64,000 bases of DNA from positions 3,327,085 to 3,391,084 of the forward strand of contig VZTI01005325.1 in the NCBI GenBank assembly GCA_013397865.1, read 5' to 3'. The position numbers and the translations under genes were made by a program. Positions 28,601 through 41,229 of the stretch are shown here, in pieces. The notes under the pieces are model-generated. The model did no database searches and was not told the DNA's origin. It saw nothing but the letters and a program-made list of their open reading frames with translations. Source of the DNA: Struthidea cinerea (Eukaryota; Chordata; Aves; Passeriformes; Corcoracidae). Position 1 is the stretch's first letter, and every line of letters starts with the position of its first letter.

Positions 28601-31600
28601 TACAAGCTAGTCCTAAGCGCAGGATGTACATCCTGATCCAACCAGGCAGAACATGACGTTCTGCATTTGGCTGCAAAATGAGCTGGAAGCATCCACAGGC
28701 CTCTGCCTGCATCTGACACAGCTCTGAGGCCAGGAGGGAATACACATCCTGAGAGATGCAACAAGTGTCATGGGAAAAGTCACTGTGCCCTCTCTGGACA
28801 ATTGACTTAAATCCATACAGCCAAAACTCTAGAGCTGGGCTTCTTCCGCCACTAAAAATAAACGAGAAAGGCCAAGAAGTCAGCAGATTTAAAGTCGTAC
28901 TGTGACTGGCTACAGCAGTAGCTAAACTCTCAGCACAGTGAGCTGACACCCAGGTGCATGATAGTCACCCTTCTTACTGACTCTGCTGGTCCCCCTCATG
29001 CTCCCTCCCACAGTCCCCCAAAGCGGACAGAGATGGGCAGATGACACGGCAACCTGACGCAACAGGAGAGGCAGGGGATGGCTGAGCCTCACATGCACTT
29101 CAGAAGATGTGAAGACATTCCCTCCTCCAAGTGTCCCTCTTGCTTCAGCAGTTCTTGTGAAGGAAGAAAAGCCAAGACTGGAACCAAGCCCACCTTGTAC
29201 AGAGCAGAGGTCTTGATTCCTGCCAGCAAGGAGCCTCCCCACCATTATCCTACAGCCTGCACCTCGGAGGCCTTGCTGCTCTGTTGGCAGCACTGCCCAC
29301 AGAGGGGATGGTTTCTCCCTCAGCTTCCTTCGGGCTGAGGACCTGAGGGTTGCACCTGCTGATAAAAATGGTCACCACCATCAAGGAGGCTGAGTGCTCC
29401 CTGCTGTCCCGCAGAGCCCGTGCCAGGGACACTGTGGATGTACAGATGCTCCCTGACTGCGCAGCAGCTCCCTGACCAAGATGACAGCCGTGGCTGTTGA
29501 TGGAGATCAGATGCTCTCCACAGGCACTTCAGGCATTTCCTCCGTGCTCACCCCATTGTTTGTAAAACAAATAACTCTCCCTGGCCCAGGAAGGGGCTTG
29601 TTACAGAGCCCCAGAGCTCATTCACCCAGGGAGAGAGCCTGAAAACACAGGGACTACTTTTTCTGCAGCTTGCAGGGAGCTGGCAGCCTGTGTTATGTCA
29701 AAAATAGCAGCTGGAAAGGAGTTCCCATTGTTGTATGTAGCTGCTTTTCTGCCACAGCAATGTGCACAGCAGAGCCTCTGATGTCCTCAATGAGGATATT
29801 ATTTGGCATCTACTCCTGACAACCCTCCTACACCAGGCACCCCTTCTCTGCTCAGCCACAGCTTGCAGAGACCTGGCATCTCCCAGCTCACCCACTTGTC
29901 CCTCACTGATACCTGGATGGTCAATCACAGCTCAGGGTTAGCTGGTCCTCACCAATCTTCCTTTGGTGTCCACACACACTCAAATAAAAAACACACAGCA
30001 AGCACAGCAGTAACTTTTTTGCTAAAATCAAGGGGCCTACAGATAGGTCACTAAAGGCAAAAATCAGCTGGACATGAAGCACTGTGGGCTATATCCGGGT
30101 GCTTGGGTGTGCATGGAAGCCCAGACCATGAACACACGAAGCCATGCACCACACACTGAAGCTCACGTGGGTGTCAGCTCGGCTCCCAGCCAGCCCTCCT
30201 GCGCACTGCACTGCCCTGCCACAGCCCCAGGTCACACACAGGCTGGGAACGCTCCCCGAGAGGACAAACCCAAACAAAAGCTAAACACTGTTCACTCTCA
30301 CAAGCTATTGCAAGTCTGAAAATAAACCCACCCCAGTCTCCTAAGTTGCTGGTAAAGTACTTTCCCTTCAAAATTACTTTATATGGAAAAAGGGGAACCT
30401 TCCTTCAGGCACATCGAGTCATTTTAGCTGGCATGGCCTCAGCTGCTCCCTCCCAGGTCAGTGCCCTGTGAGAGGCGGCAGCAGACGGGAAGTGCAAGCA
30501 GCTCCTGGCCTTCCCCACTGCCAAAGCTGCCTGCTGCTTTCTGCTGGATTTACAAGCCTCCTCCTTTACTTTCTTCTGAAGGCATTCCTCCTCCTCCTGT
30601 AATCTGTCTTTGAAGAGACTAAGGAGTTACAGAAGGCAGCTCCAAGACATCCACACGAAAGCAGATGCTGTGTCTGTTTGGACGCTCCCCCTCAGACTTC
30701 AGGAGGCCCTGGAAAGGCTGCAAACACGAGCACAGCTTTGCCCCAAGCCCTGGAGACCTGAGACTGAGTCAGTGTGAGGAAGGGCCCTGGGCCACCGTCG
30801 TTCTGCCATGGAGCAACTCCTGCTTCCCACACCACTGGGCTCCGCGTGGTGCACACCACTGCCACTGGAAATCCCAGCCCTGCTGTTTTACCACGGTTTG
30901 GGAACACTGCCTTCAGAGACCTTGTGCCCGAGACCTTGTGCCTGACCTTCATATCACAGAATCATAGAACGCTGTGGGTTGCAAGGGACCGTAAAGATCA
31001 TCTACTTCCATGAGCTAAAGCTTGGAAAGAATGTGAAAAGCTTGCAGTGGGAGACACAGAAACAAGGCATGGCAGCGTTTATGCATGGAAAAGCAAGCAG
31101 GGCTTTCAAAAATCCGACCTGATTAGACTTGTTACGTGGTAATCTCCTATTTAGTTCTAACCTCAGCCAACCTCAGCCCAACAAAGGATTAAACACATTT
31201 TTTTAAACACAGCATGCCTTTCCAGCAACAGAAAAAACAAACATGGGGTGGAATTTGCTGATCAGTAATCATTCCTTCCTAGTGAATTTGGGTATGCTGT
31301 GTTGATTGAGAATGAAGACACAGGTGAAATACAGGATCCTCCTGGGCAGCGAAGGTTTTGCATAGTCCCTGGCATACTGTTGCTCTCTAGGGCTCTGACA
31401 AGTAATACATTAAACAACTTCCATAGTAGATTTTAGCATAGTAACCATAAAAACTCAAGCTCCAATGAACCAAAACCTTTTCAAATAATGAAATGCCTTT
31501 TAGGGAGGAATTTATGACCTATGCTCCAACAGTGGAAGCCCCCAAAGTTACACATGAATTTTAAATCACCAGTACTTTTGAACAGTGAGAGCAATGAACA

Positions 31601-34600
31601 GCAGTGTTCAGGAGTCGGTCATGAAACGCAACAGAGTCCAGGAAGGCTGGATGTGTTCTAAAAAAGGAATTGCTAAATATTCAAGAGCAGACTGTCCCCA
31701 AGTGTAGAAAGACCAGGAAAAAAAGACCAGCCTCATTAAACAGAGAACTTAGGCTGGAATTTAGGGGGGATAAAAGGAGAATCTATAATCTATGGAAGAC
31801 GGATCAGGTAACGTGGGAGGACTATAAGGATGTTGTGAGGTAGGGAGAAAATGAGAAGCCCAAATAGAATTCGATTTGGCTGCAGTTGAAGACAACAAAA
31901 AAAGTTTCTATAAATTCATTGGCAGCAAAAGGAGGGTCAAGGAGTGTCTCCATCATTTGTTGAGTGTAGAGGGTAGTGTAGTGACAGGGGATGACAAAAA
32001 GGCAGAGGCACTTAGAGCCTTCTTTGTCTTCAAATCAAGACCAGTTGTCCTCGGGATACCCAGCTCCCAGAGTTGGAAGTTGGTGATGGGGAGATGAGTG
32101 AAGCCCCCATAATCCATGAGGAAATGATCAGTGGCCTGCTGTGCCAGTTAGACACTCACAAGTCTGTTATCCTGATGGGATCCACCCCAGAGTGCTCTGC
32201 CACAGACTCTCAGGATGCAGCACAAAAATGCTGGCAAGATCCACCTACGAACACAATGTTTCCTTTGCAGTGGAAGACAGCAGGTAGCAGGCCACTGCTG
32301 CAAGACCCCCACTCCCACCTGATGAAGAAATTCAAATCAGATTCCCAGGAGAATCAGGGAACTCGGTTCATTTCCAACCACAGACGACTTAGCAAAAACT
32401 TTTCTAAATCTTTCCCCAGCAAAGACAAAACCACTCATAAAATGTGTATATTCTTCTAAGTCCCTTAAAATCCAGAAAAGGAAGAATGGGAGGAAAGAAC
32501 TACAGCAGTCTGTGCCTCTTGTTAACAAATCTAGAAGAATTTCTTGCAAAATGTGCCTGGCTATGAACTATGTTTTGTGGTGTCTAGAGTTGGGAGCCTT
32601 TGTACTTAAGGTAGCTGTATGAGGAGAAGATGAGTTAATCTCAGTGATAACAGCAGTCTGCCAATTCCCACAAGTTTTTTTCCCAAACCCCCATTTTTGC
32701 TCTCCTTTGGTAGTGCATTAAAAAAATAAAACAAATCACCCTCAAAACTAAGATATTTCTAGCAAAGCCTCAACAGCTGAATTCGGATGGAATGAGCCAA
32801 CAGATGTGATTCATGTTTGTTGTTTTGAAGTTGACCTGTGGGAACTTGGCATTTCTTTCTTTGCAGCACAGATGAACCTTTATGGAACAGTGGAGCATCA
32901 GCAAAGCAAAACCGCTGATGGGGTAAATTGGCAGGAATTTGGGGGGGGCGATGTATTTTCCCCTGGGGCTGCCAGTCTCCACAAGAGCCTGGCAGTCACA
33001 ATCCTACATCCATCAGCCTGTTCTTTTAAACCCTGTGGACAGCCAAGAAATCTCTCACCTCCCTTCTCCTGAGCCCCAGAGCTGGTGTGTGGCACCTTAG
33101 CAAAAAGACCCTTCCAGGAGGGATGCTGTCTGGGCTTTGGGAAGCCAAAATGATACCTCTCTAGGGGGACAGCACAGCTCCAGTGACTGGGATCTCCTTG
33201 CTGGTGAGATTCAGACAAGTTTAATGCTGGTTACAGTCAGCTGTAAAGACTCTCTCCTGGTTCTGCTGTTCATCTGTAGCCTGTGGGAGGGATCCTGTGA
33301 GCCCTCATCATCATAAGGAAAAGCCCTGCATGTTCCCAGTGCTGGGAAAACACTTTCAGAGAGCCACAGAGTTTTAAACCACATTCAGATGAATAGAAAT
33401 AAAGCAGATCGCTTGGCAAGCCAGCAGATTTACCCTTCACACAGAGAGGCCCTGAGTTTCTACCCCCAGGAGGTCTTTGTAGGTAGGTACAAAGCAGCAC
33501 CAATTCCCCGGAGAGTGAAACACTGTCCTCTGAAGTCTGCCGAGAGCTGCTTTGTGGTACACTGCATTCGGGCAAGAACAGGAGTTTGGCTTCCACCAAG
33601 AGAGAAGTGAGCATAACACAAAGACAAAGCCTTGAATGACAACAGCAAAACAACCTGGAGACCCCAGCCCTGTTGGAACAAGCATTAGGGACTTCAAACC
33701 ATATAATGAGGCAATTTTGGCAGTATCTCCAGCAGTCACAACACGTCTCTCAAAGCAGGTATTTGCTGGTAGCTAATGATAAGAAAGACTCAGGGGTATT
33801 TGTCCTTTCCTGCACTGGTTAGGCAACAAGTCAGTGCCTGGTATTTTTCAGCTCAGACATCATCATCAGAAATCCTGACAGCTTTTTTTTTTATGGGGGT
33901 TGGTGCTTTGAGGTTGTTTTTCTGCCTGGCTTGAGCTGAGCCATGCAACCCTAATTCTTTATGCCAGCTGGCTTTACACGGCAGTGGGTACCAAAGTCCT
34001 CCTGCCCCAGGTCCTAGCTGGCTGAAGACAGCCTCAGTGTGTGCACTGCAAATTGAATTTCAGCCTACATTCCTGAAGCCACCAGCTCCTTATGAGGCTC
34101 TTCTGAACATCTGTGCACAGCTGTGTGACAGCAGTGACAGAGGACAGCTCCCCAGCTGTCAGAGCAGCCTCCCCCCCTGCCAAGGGGGCCACCAGAGGAG
34201 GCACCCCAGACTGCCTGTACCTGCCCCACCAGCAGGCTTCTGCTTTGTGTCTGGACCTGCCCTGCCTGCAAGACCTGGCAGCAGACCTGAGCTGAACTTT
34301 CACAGGCAGGGAGCAAAGAGACAATTCGTTCAAAGGCAATGTTGGAAAGCAGATGGAAAACTTCACAGCATCCGCCTCCTGCATCCTCAGCACTGTGATT
34401 AGCTACAAAGAGGCTGCTGGGACACACAGGTAGAGACGGGATGCGGGTAGTGGTGCCCTGAGCGAGAGCAGGGCCAGCTGTGAGTGCAAGTGTGAGGGCA
34501 AAGCAGGAGCCCAGCCAGTAGGGTGCAGCATGGCATCACTGCCTGCTCCCCCAGAGCAAAAAGACAGGCAGCTTTTTCTGCTGGCACAGCACCAAGAGCA

Positions 34601-37600
34601 GCCAGGCAGCTTCAAGGAGTTGGCAATCAAGCAGGACACCTTTTTCCAGACATCCCCAACAGTTCTGCCCACATAAAACCCACTCCAGAAAGGACCAGCT
34701 GGATCCCTCCATCTGCCAAGTGCAGGTAGAGCAAGGGTTATTTCCGTCCTTTCAAACTCTTCTCAACTGTGTCTTCCTCTGTCCTCCAGCAGGAAGTTTT
34801 GGCTGCAGCAGAAATACCTTTTTCTGCATGGCTTCATGATTTCTGTATAAATCACAGACATCACATCTGAGAGGTCTGGGAAACAATCAAGGACAAGGTC
34901 AAGGCAAATTCTGCATGGCTGAGAACGTGGTTATTCCTTTTGCTATTTAATATCAAAGAAAGATCCAACAGGATGAGCAAAACAAGCCTTCCCTCTCCAG
35001 CTCCACTTGAACAAAAAAAAAAACAAACAAACAAACAAACAAAAAAAAATCCCAAGAGCAATCAAACAGTTAGGACCCACTGCTGGAACCATATGTTTCT
35101 GGATCTCTTCTCGGATATTCTCTTGAAAGGCTGCTCACTCTTGGACTGAAAGAAGGTGGTCCTTACAGTCCAGCGAGGGCATGCAGACACCTCAGAGCCC
35201 ATCTGCCACAAACAGGAAGCCCAAGTGCCCTGTCACCCAAGGACTTCCTTCTGTGCAAAAGCTGTCACACAAATGACTGATCCTGCCTGTTTGTGGTCCC
35301 GCTGTGCTGGATCCCATCCTAGATAGTGCCTTAAGATCGCATCTGTTTGTGGTGGGAAATGGCAAAAGCCAGAACTTCCACTATTTGACTACCACAGTAT
35401 TCAGGTCCTTCTAGAAACCTAGAAAAGTGTGGTCTCCTACCTGAAAAGATACTGGAAAAGGCTCTGTCCTGTGAGGCTGATAGGATGGATGTTCTCTCCT
35501 GTCAGTGTTTCAAAATCCATGTGGAGATTACAGCTCCCCGCCCTTCCCACCCAATACTCCTAACTGCCAGGAGGCCCTAAGGGATACAGAAATACTTCCA
35601 GATGTCTAGCAGGGTTGTGGGATGAATCCCTGCCTCTACTGCAAGCCACAGAGCAGTGCATATCGCCAGAAGGTCCACGGCACAAGGAAGGTTCATGCAG
35701 CCAAGGGAAATCTCTGAAGGGTCAGTTGTGACACCACTGCTGAGCAGCCCATGTCCATCCTGCTCCCTTCCCTGAGATGCTGGATCTGAGCTCTCCCAGC
35801 AGCAGAAGCCAAAATAAGACCAGCATCCCAGAGTGACAGAGGACATTTTGCCAGTGGCTCTGCACCACATGCTCCAGTGAAGTTCTTAAACAGGTAACAG
35901 CCCGTAAAGGTGCCTTGCTGCAGATCTACACACCTGAAGAGACCTTCTCCAAGGAAGGGATGCAGTTTGTGCATGGAATGGCTGTCCCACTAAGACCCTT
36001 CTTCAGAGAAGCTGCTGCTGTAATGATCAGAGGACAGAAAAAGTCTTGGGAGACCTGTTGGAGGCTGGCAGGTCAGTGGCCTTCCACATGCCCTGCCCAG
36101 TGGCTCAGGTTTGCATTGACCTCGTGAAACTATCTCCACAGTCTAGATCAAAGCCCCACCAGGTCAAACCAGCATCCAGTCTGGGACAGACACCAGGAAA
36201 TGCAGCCAAGGGTTGGGACAGTATCTTACAAGTATCAATACCTGTTTTGCAACAAACTCCCAAATGATTTTGGGCAAGACAAGTGAGAACACAGCCTTCT
36301 CCTCAAGTACACACCTGAAGCATGACATCTTTCAAACGCATCTTGCTCACTTGTCTGGGCTGGCAGAGCCAAGAAGCAGCACACATTTCAGGGCTCCTGA
36401 GGCTGGAAAGGAAAGGCTCCTTCCAAATACTAGACAGAGGCATGGACTGAGGCCATTCTCATCTCCTTCCACATTACCCTGAAGGCTGAAATTCCTCCCC
36501 TCCAAGAGTTAATACTGTACCACTGTTTCTGGCTAATAAGTAAGCCTAATGTTTTGGACAAGGTTTGTGAAAAGCCACACAGGGCATTTAATGGGCAATA
36601 TCAAAGCGCATAACCCAATCCTCACCCAGTCTTTCATGCCTGCCTTGGGAGTTTCAGAAACATTTTTTTCCAAACATACTTGGCCCCAGTTATGAGAAGC
36701 AAGAGAAGGAGGAGGTGGAGGTTGTGACCTGCACATACTGTGTTTATGAGAACACTCCTCCACCAAAACAGCACTGGCGCTGCAATCTTGTCCTTGAGAT
36801 GTTTAGTATATGGCTCGCAGGCTATGTCCTTTCCCTCCCTCCCAGCAAAAATAACTCTCAGAGGCCAGAATTTCTAGTAGAGGCTCCACAGCAGAACAAT
36901 TTCTTCCTTGAGCACCATCCCTAAGAAAAAGCTTGGGATGAATCAAACTCCTGGTCGGAAATGCTGGAAGTGCAAACCACTACGTGCAGCTCACAGGAAA
37001 GTCACTGCTCGTTTTCATTTAGAGCCAAAGCAACCCAGTGAATGTTGGCTGTGAATTTCTGTGGCTTTCACATCCATTCAATCATTTCCTTTCCTCTCTG
37101 CTTGCAACCTTCCTGGGCAGAACACTCCCCTGGATAGCTCATCCCTTTTGTTCCATCTCACAGCAGCCCAAATTGCAAGCTTCAGGCAAAGGATGAAAAG
37201 TGGAGGCGTGCAGTTACAGCACCGCTGAAAGCCAACAGTGAGTGCCCAAGTTCCTCTGCGTTTCTGGGGCTGGTCCGAAGTGTTACTCCAAGTTTAGGCA
37301 GCGCCATCCGACTGCGACTCTCCAGTCCATTTAAGGTGGGTTTGAAATCATGTCCATTTTACAAAGAAGCACCCCGAAGGGACAAAACGGCAGGAGGAGC
37401 ACTCGGGAGGCGCAGCGTTACGCCCGTGAAGCCGGGCAGCAGAGCGGACATCCCCCGTCCCGCAGCCCGCCCGCCCCGCTCCCTGCCCCGCACCTTGCTC
37501 GCAGGCTCCCTTGCTGCGCTGGCTGATGGCGGGCTCGCCGCGGCTCTGTGCGCGCAGGCTGGCGGCGCGGAGCTGGCAGCCGCTGCCGTAGGTGAGCCCG

Positions 37601-37730
37601 TCGCTGCCGCACACCGGATAGCGGCTCTTGCAGAGGCACACGCCGGGCGGGCCGGCGGCGGGGAGCGCCGGGCCGCCCTTGGCCTTGCGGCGCTGGCGGC
37701 TCTTCACGCACTCGAGGCCGGGGGCGCAGC
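22605..37730 (-). CDS. IGFBP7: IGFBP7 (IGFBP-rP1/angiomodulin), secreted IGF- and activin-binding protein (5' end broken by gap)
   Basis: IGFBP7 is a secreted matrix protein with an IGFBP-type N domain, a Kazal domain and one Ig-like C2 domain. Minus-strand coding exons: 37494-37730 (runs into the gap), 25915-26024, 24515-24631, 24026-24152 and 22605-22624. Exon 1 encodes CAPGLECVKSRQRRKAK, a basic stretch with a protease-processing look, and then the Kazal segment VCLCKSRYPVCGSDGLTYGSGC. Exons 2-4 encode the Ig domain: PSIVTPPKDIWNVTGAQIYL, ELLPGDRENLAIQTRGGPEK, and LSKEDAGEYECHASN with the second Ig cysteine. Exon 5 gives the conserved tail ...GAEL followed by TGA. Intron 1 is 11.5 kb and contains CR1 fragments. 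The exon 4 donor is ambiguous by 4 nt (see findings). Signal peptide and most of the IGFBP domain fall in the gap. Tail-to-tail with POLR2B, as in human. Confidence 0.93.
30956..31015 (-). repeat. CR1 LINE 3'-end fragment
   Basis: The plus strand reads AGAATCATAGAACGCTGTGG then TTGCAAGGGACCGTAAAGATCATC. This is the reverse complement of the standard CR1 3' end. Only about 60 bp remain. Confidence 0.8.
31690..32260 (+). repeat. Decayed CR1 LINE, internal ORF2 fragment
   Basis: Translation of 31876-32097 gives NKKSFYKFIGSKRRVKECLHH..EGSVVTGDDKKAEALRAFF, which resembles the segment before the reverse transcriptase domain in CR1 ORF2. After a frame change near 32075 it continues ISGLLCQLDTHKS, like the start of the CR1 reverse-transcriptase region. 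Stops and frameshifts make it non-functional. It is sense to the plus strand, antisense to IGFBP7. Confidence 0.75.
35010..35050. repeat. A-rich (AAAC)n microsatellite
   Basis: A run of A is followed by five CAAA units and another run of A. It lies in IGFBP7 intron 1. Such tracts are often the tail of an old retroposed sequence, but I recognise no element body next to it. Confidence 0.8.
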
Positions 37731-37967
37731 NNNNNNNNNNNNNNNNNNNNNNNNNNNNNNNNNNNNNNNNNNNNNNNNNNNNNNNNNNNNNNNNNNNNNN
37801 NNNNNNNNNNNNNNNNNNNNNNNNNNNNNNNNNNNNNNNNNNNNNNNNNNNNNNNNNNNNNNNNNNNNNNNNNNNNNNNNNNNNNNNNNNNNNNNNNNNN
37901 NNNNNNNNNNNNNNNNNNNNNNNNNNNNNNNNNNNNNNNNNNNNNNNNNNNNNNNNNNNNNNNNNNN
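37731..37967. other. Assembly gap (237 N) in IGFBP7 exon 1
   Basis: The gap removes the middle of IGFBP7 exon 1, including the GCGCCxxC-type IGFBP domain. Both flanks are very CpG-rich, which explains the dropout. Its true size is unknown. Confidence 0.98.
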
Positions 37968-38122
37968 CCGGCCCCGGCCCCGGTCACAGCCACGGTCACG
38001 GCCACGGTCACGGCCACGGCAGCGGGGCACCGCCGCCATCCCGCGGCCGCCGGACCCTCCGCACCGCCGGCCGGGCCTTCCGTACGCGGTCCCTCCCGCC
38101 TGCCCGCACTCAGCTCTGGCAT
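37968..38122 (-). CDS. IGFBP7: Candidate IGFBP7 N terminus with signal-peptide-like segment
   Basis: Minus-strand reading from an ATG at 38122 (MPELSAGRREGP...) reaches WRRCP followed by the hydrophobic run AAVAVTVAVTVAVT and small residues GAGA at the gap edge. Two arginines, a hydrophobic core and A-x-A form a plausible signal peptide, as this secreted protein needs. The hydrophobic core is encoded by a 12-bp tandem repeat (GGTCACGGCCAC on the plus strand), so chance is possible. The ATG choice is weak, because the N-terminal 28 residues would be long and polar. The frame cannot be linked across the gap. Confidence 0.35.
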
Positions 38123-38294
38123 CGCCTCTGTCGCTTCTTCTTCTTCCAGCAGAAAGGGACCTGTGGGAGCGGGTTGACAGCCGGCTGAACACGAGCCAGC
38201 TTGTGTTGTTGTCTTGGCCCAGGGGGCCAAGAAGGCCAGTGGCATCCTGGCCTGGGTCAGTAAGTGTGGCCATCAGGATCAGGGCAGAGATTGT

Positions 38295-38807
38295 CCCCCT
38301 GTACTCGGCACCTCGAGTGCTGTGTTCAGTTCTGGGCCCCTGACTACAAGAGGGACATTGAGGTGCTGGAGCATGGCCAGAGAAGGGCAACAAGGTTTGT
38401 GAGAGGTCTATCGAGAACATATCTTATGAGGAGGGGCTGACGGAGAAGGTTCAGGGGGCACCTCATCGCTCTCTACAACTCCCTGAAAGGAAGCTGTTGG
38501 GTGGGCCTGGTGGGCGCTGGTCTGTTCTGCTGTGCCTGCAGTGAGAGGGTGAGAGGAAAAGGCTTTAAGCTGAGGCACAGGAGATTCAGATTAGATATTT
38601 GAAAATTTTTTTCACTGTTAGGGTGGTCAGGCGTTGGAATAGGTTGCCCTGGGAGGTAGTGGAGTCACCATCCCTTGGAGATGTTTAAAAGGCATCTAGA
38701 TCTGGGTGATGATTTAGTGGTTTAGGGGTTACAGTAGTAGTGCTGCGTGGATGATTGAATTTGATGATCTTAAGGGTCTCTTCCAACCTAGATGATTCTA
38801 TGATTCT
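38295..38807 (+). repeat. CR1 LINE 3' end, about 0.5 kb
   Basis: The segment follows the CR1 3' region: CTGTGTTCAGTTCTGGGCCC, CCAGAGAAGGGCAACAAGG, the CTCATCGCTCTCTACAACTC block, GATGATCTTAAGGGTCTCTTCC and the end GATGATTCTATGATTCT with the 8-bp terminal repeat at 38794-38807. It is 5'-truncated and lies just upstream of the IGFBP7 CpG island. Confidence 0.93.
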
Positions 38808-41229
38808 CGCCAGCCACCCATGCTCAGCTCACAGCCATTGGCTGTGGGGGACTGCAGAGGTGCAGGTGAGTCCGTCAGGTTCTTGCTGGAGTGGAGGCAA
38901 GGAAGAAGAGGAGAGCTGTCTGGTTTCTCCTATCCATACTTGGGACAACATTGTTTCCTGCTTCCTTCTTTTACCTTAGCTTGTGGCTCCTGTAGTGGAA
39001 TGGCTCTTGAAGGGTCCCCTAGAATGGGGGGCTGTTGCCACCAGCAGAAACTGGGAATATTCCTCAGGCAGCACTGGGCAATGCTGCTGGAGTCTGTCGA
39101 AACTGTGCCCTGAAAGTGCCAAACCCAAAAAAACGTGTTGCTGATAAACCCCTGGGGCAGGGGCAGCGGGGCAGCACAGAGTGCTCTCTGTGCCCTTGCA
39201 CTCATTCCCTGCCCTCATGCCTGCCTGTGCCTGTGGGAACTGCTATCTCCTGCAAGGCAGCCCAGGCCGAGATGATGTTCAGCCTTGGTTCTGCTAGAGC
39301 CTGCACAGTGGGTGCTGCTTTGGCACTCTGGGGAGGAGAAGGACAGAGGTAGTTGGTGTCCCTTGCTGTGATACTGAGGGATGTGGCACTGTCCGGTTTG
39401 GGTTGCCAGCAGCTGAGCCCTGCTAGGTGGCCCCCAGGTCACCGTGTCCTGCCCCATGGAGAGAGCAGCTGGAGCTGTGACTCAGGCCAGCTGAGAGGGG
39501 CTGTAGGTTCCCCGTGCTCCCAAATCTGTTCTGGAGGGATTGACCCACTCATGCCTATTCAGCTGCTGACACTGTGGGAATGGGCTCCCACCACATGCTT
39601 CCTTGGCTCCCTGGGGCTCAGCATGAGACATTCCTCCATTTCTCCTGGGACTATGGTATCTGCATACATGTCCTTGGATTTCTCCATTCCTCTCATTCTG
39701 GAAGTGCTCTGTGCTGTTCTCCTGGAGAAGGGCTGCCCTCATAAGCAAGCAGTAGCCCAGACTGGAGGAGTTTTACACATTTTAGTTGTTGCTGTGTTGT
39801 GTTTTGCTTTAGTTTGGGTTTTATGGGTAATTCACTAGAGGAGTGATGGAAAGGGATGAAATGTACAGATGGACACATCTGTCAGTTCTAGCTACAGAAA
39901 CCATTTTGCACAGTTCACCTCTTTTCTCTGTCTCCTGCCAGTTGCCAGGCATCTCCCTCACAGGCCCCTAGATTCCTGTTCATCAGAGTATTACAAGCCC
40001 AGATACTCTTGGGCAGAGAACCGCACGGTGTTTAATTAACCTGCAGTAGCTTACCAGAACAAGCCTTTCTGACATGAAATCACTGTCAGCAGTCCACTTG
40101 GCAGGAGGACGAATGTAGCTCTGAAAGGAGGACATCAACACATTTCCTTTCCTTTCTTCCCCTCGAATCTCCTCCTTTCCATGCCAGGCGGGAGGCAGTG
40201 CCCTTGCCTGTACTTGGAGCAGTTTTTCCTCGCGGGGAGGAGTCCTTAGTTCATGCTTTGGTGCAGAAGGACCTCTAGTGTCCCTTCCCAGCTCATGCTT
40301 TGGCATCACTGCTCTAGCTCGGTATTTCTTGACTTCGAGACCTTCCTACACACTGTGGAAGGAGATATGATCCGCAAAGTGCTTGTAGGGAAGTGGCTGG
40401 GAGAGATGTGGCTGGGAGAGATATGGCTGGGTTGCTCCTCCCTGGGCAGAAGTAAATTACTGTATGCCCCAGGCTCATCTTGTTTTGCTTCCATGGCTCC
40501 TCCACACCCCTTTTTCTTCACCTCAGGGACCTCCGGGTGCCTTTTTGTGCACCACAGGCTGCTCCATTTAAATACATTAGATGCTCCTGCTGCCTCAGTA
40601 ATGAATTTTCCACTGCATTTCAGTGAACACCAGTATAAATCTCTAGATTTGTGTTGTGCTTCTTGAGATTTTTGTAGAGCGCCCCCCATCCCCCAAATAT
40701 CTGCTTAGCATTCAGCAGCATAAAATTCTTATAAACAGATTGAATTTAATTAAGCAGTGGCAGGTATTAAGAATACAACAAAAGTGATCTTATGTGTTTT
40801 GATCTGTTTCATCATTCACGCGGGTATCCCTTATTTCATCACCAAGATTGTCCTGCATGCATCACTCCAGTGAGACAGTGCGGGAGGTGGGGCAGACAGG
40901 GTGGTCTTTCTAGGAGGGAGGAAGCTCGCAGGGTCTTTGAAGGCGGGAGAGATTTAGCAGAGACTATGTGAGAATGGAAGCAGATGTCTTTTAGATGTTG
41001 ATGTATTTCCAAACCGAGCGTTGCACTTGAAGTTTGACTTCCCCCAGCCAAGCAGTCCCTCTGGGTTTCCGTGGGCTTAGTTGGGATACAGCTGAACAGC
41101 AGAGAAGGTCTCTCGACTCTCTACAGCATGGACACGGGCGGGTCACTCTCCGAAGTGAATCATAAAGTCAAAGGGCGCATTCTCCACATGGAAGACCCCG
41201 GCATCCCTCCGCCCGCCTTCTGTTTTGTC
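38808..41229. other. Intergenic region between IGFBP7 and the HERC gene
   Basis: No supportable gene is seen. A minisatellite of three 15-bp units (TGGCTGGGAGAGATG-like) occurs at 40393-40432. An imperfect repeat of TTCATGCTTTGG lies near 40251 and 40291. The two genes diverge from this region, IGFBP7 to the left and HERC to the right. Confidence 0.6.
40393..40432. repeat. 15-bp tandem repeat, about 2.7 copies
   Basis: TGGCTGGGAGAGATG, TGGCTGGGAGAGATA and a partial TGGCTGGG follow each other. No function is evident. Confidence 0.75.

Larger units (their letters stand above)
26025..37493. other. IGFBP7 intron 1, mostly unique sequence
   Basis: About 11.5 kb without a supportable gene. It contains two CR1 pieces (30956-31015 and 31690-32260) and an (AAAC)n microsatellite near 35010-35050. 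Open frames in it are short, lack family resemblance and are not linked by convincing splice sites. The rest I read as ordinary intron. Confidence 0.7.

Noticed and set aside
37336..38343. 335-codon plus-strand open frame over the IGFBP7 first exon
   Set aside because: It is the CpG-rich antisense shadow of IGFBP7 exon 1 and again spans N bases.
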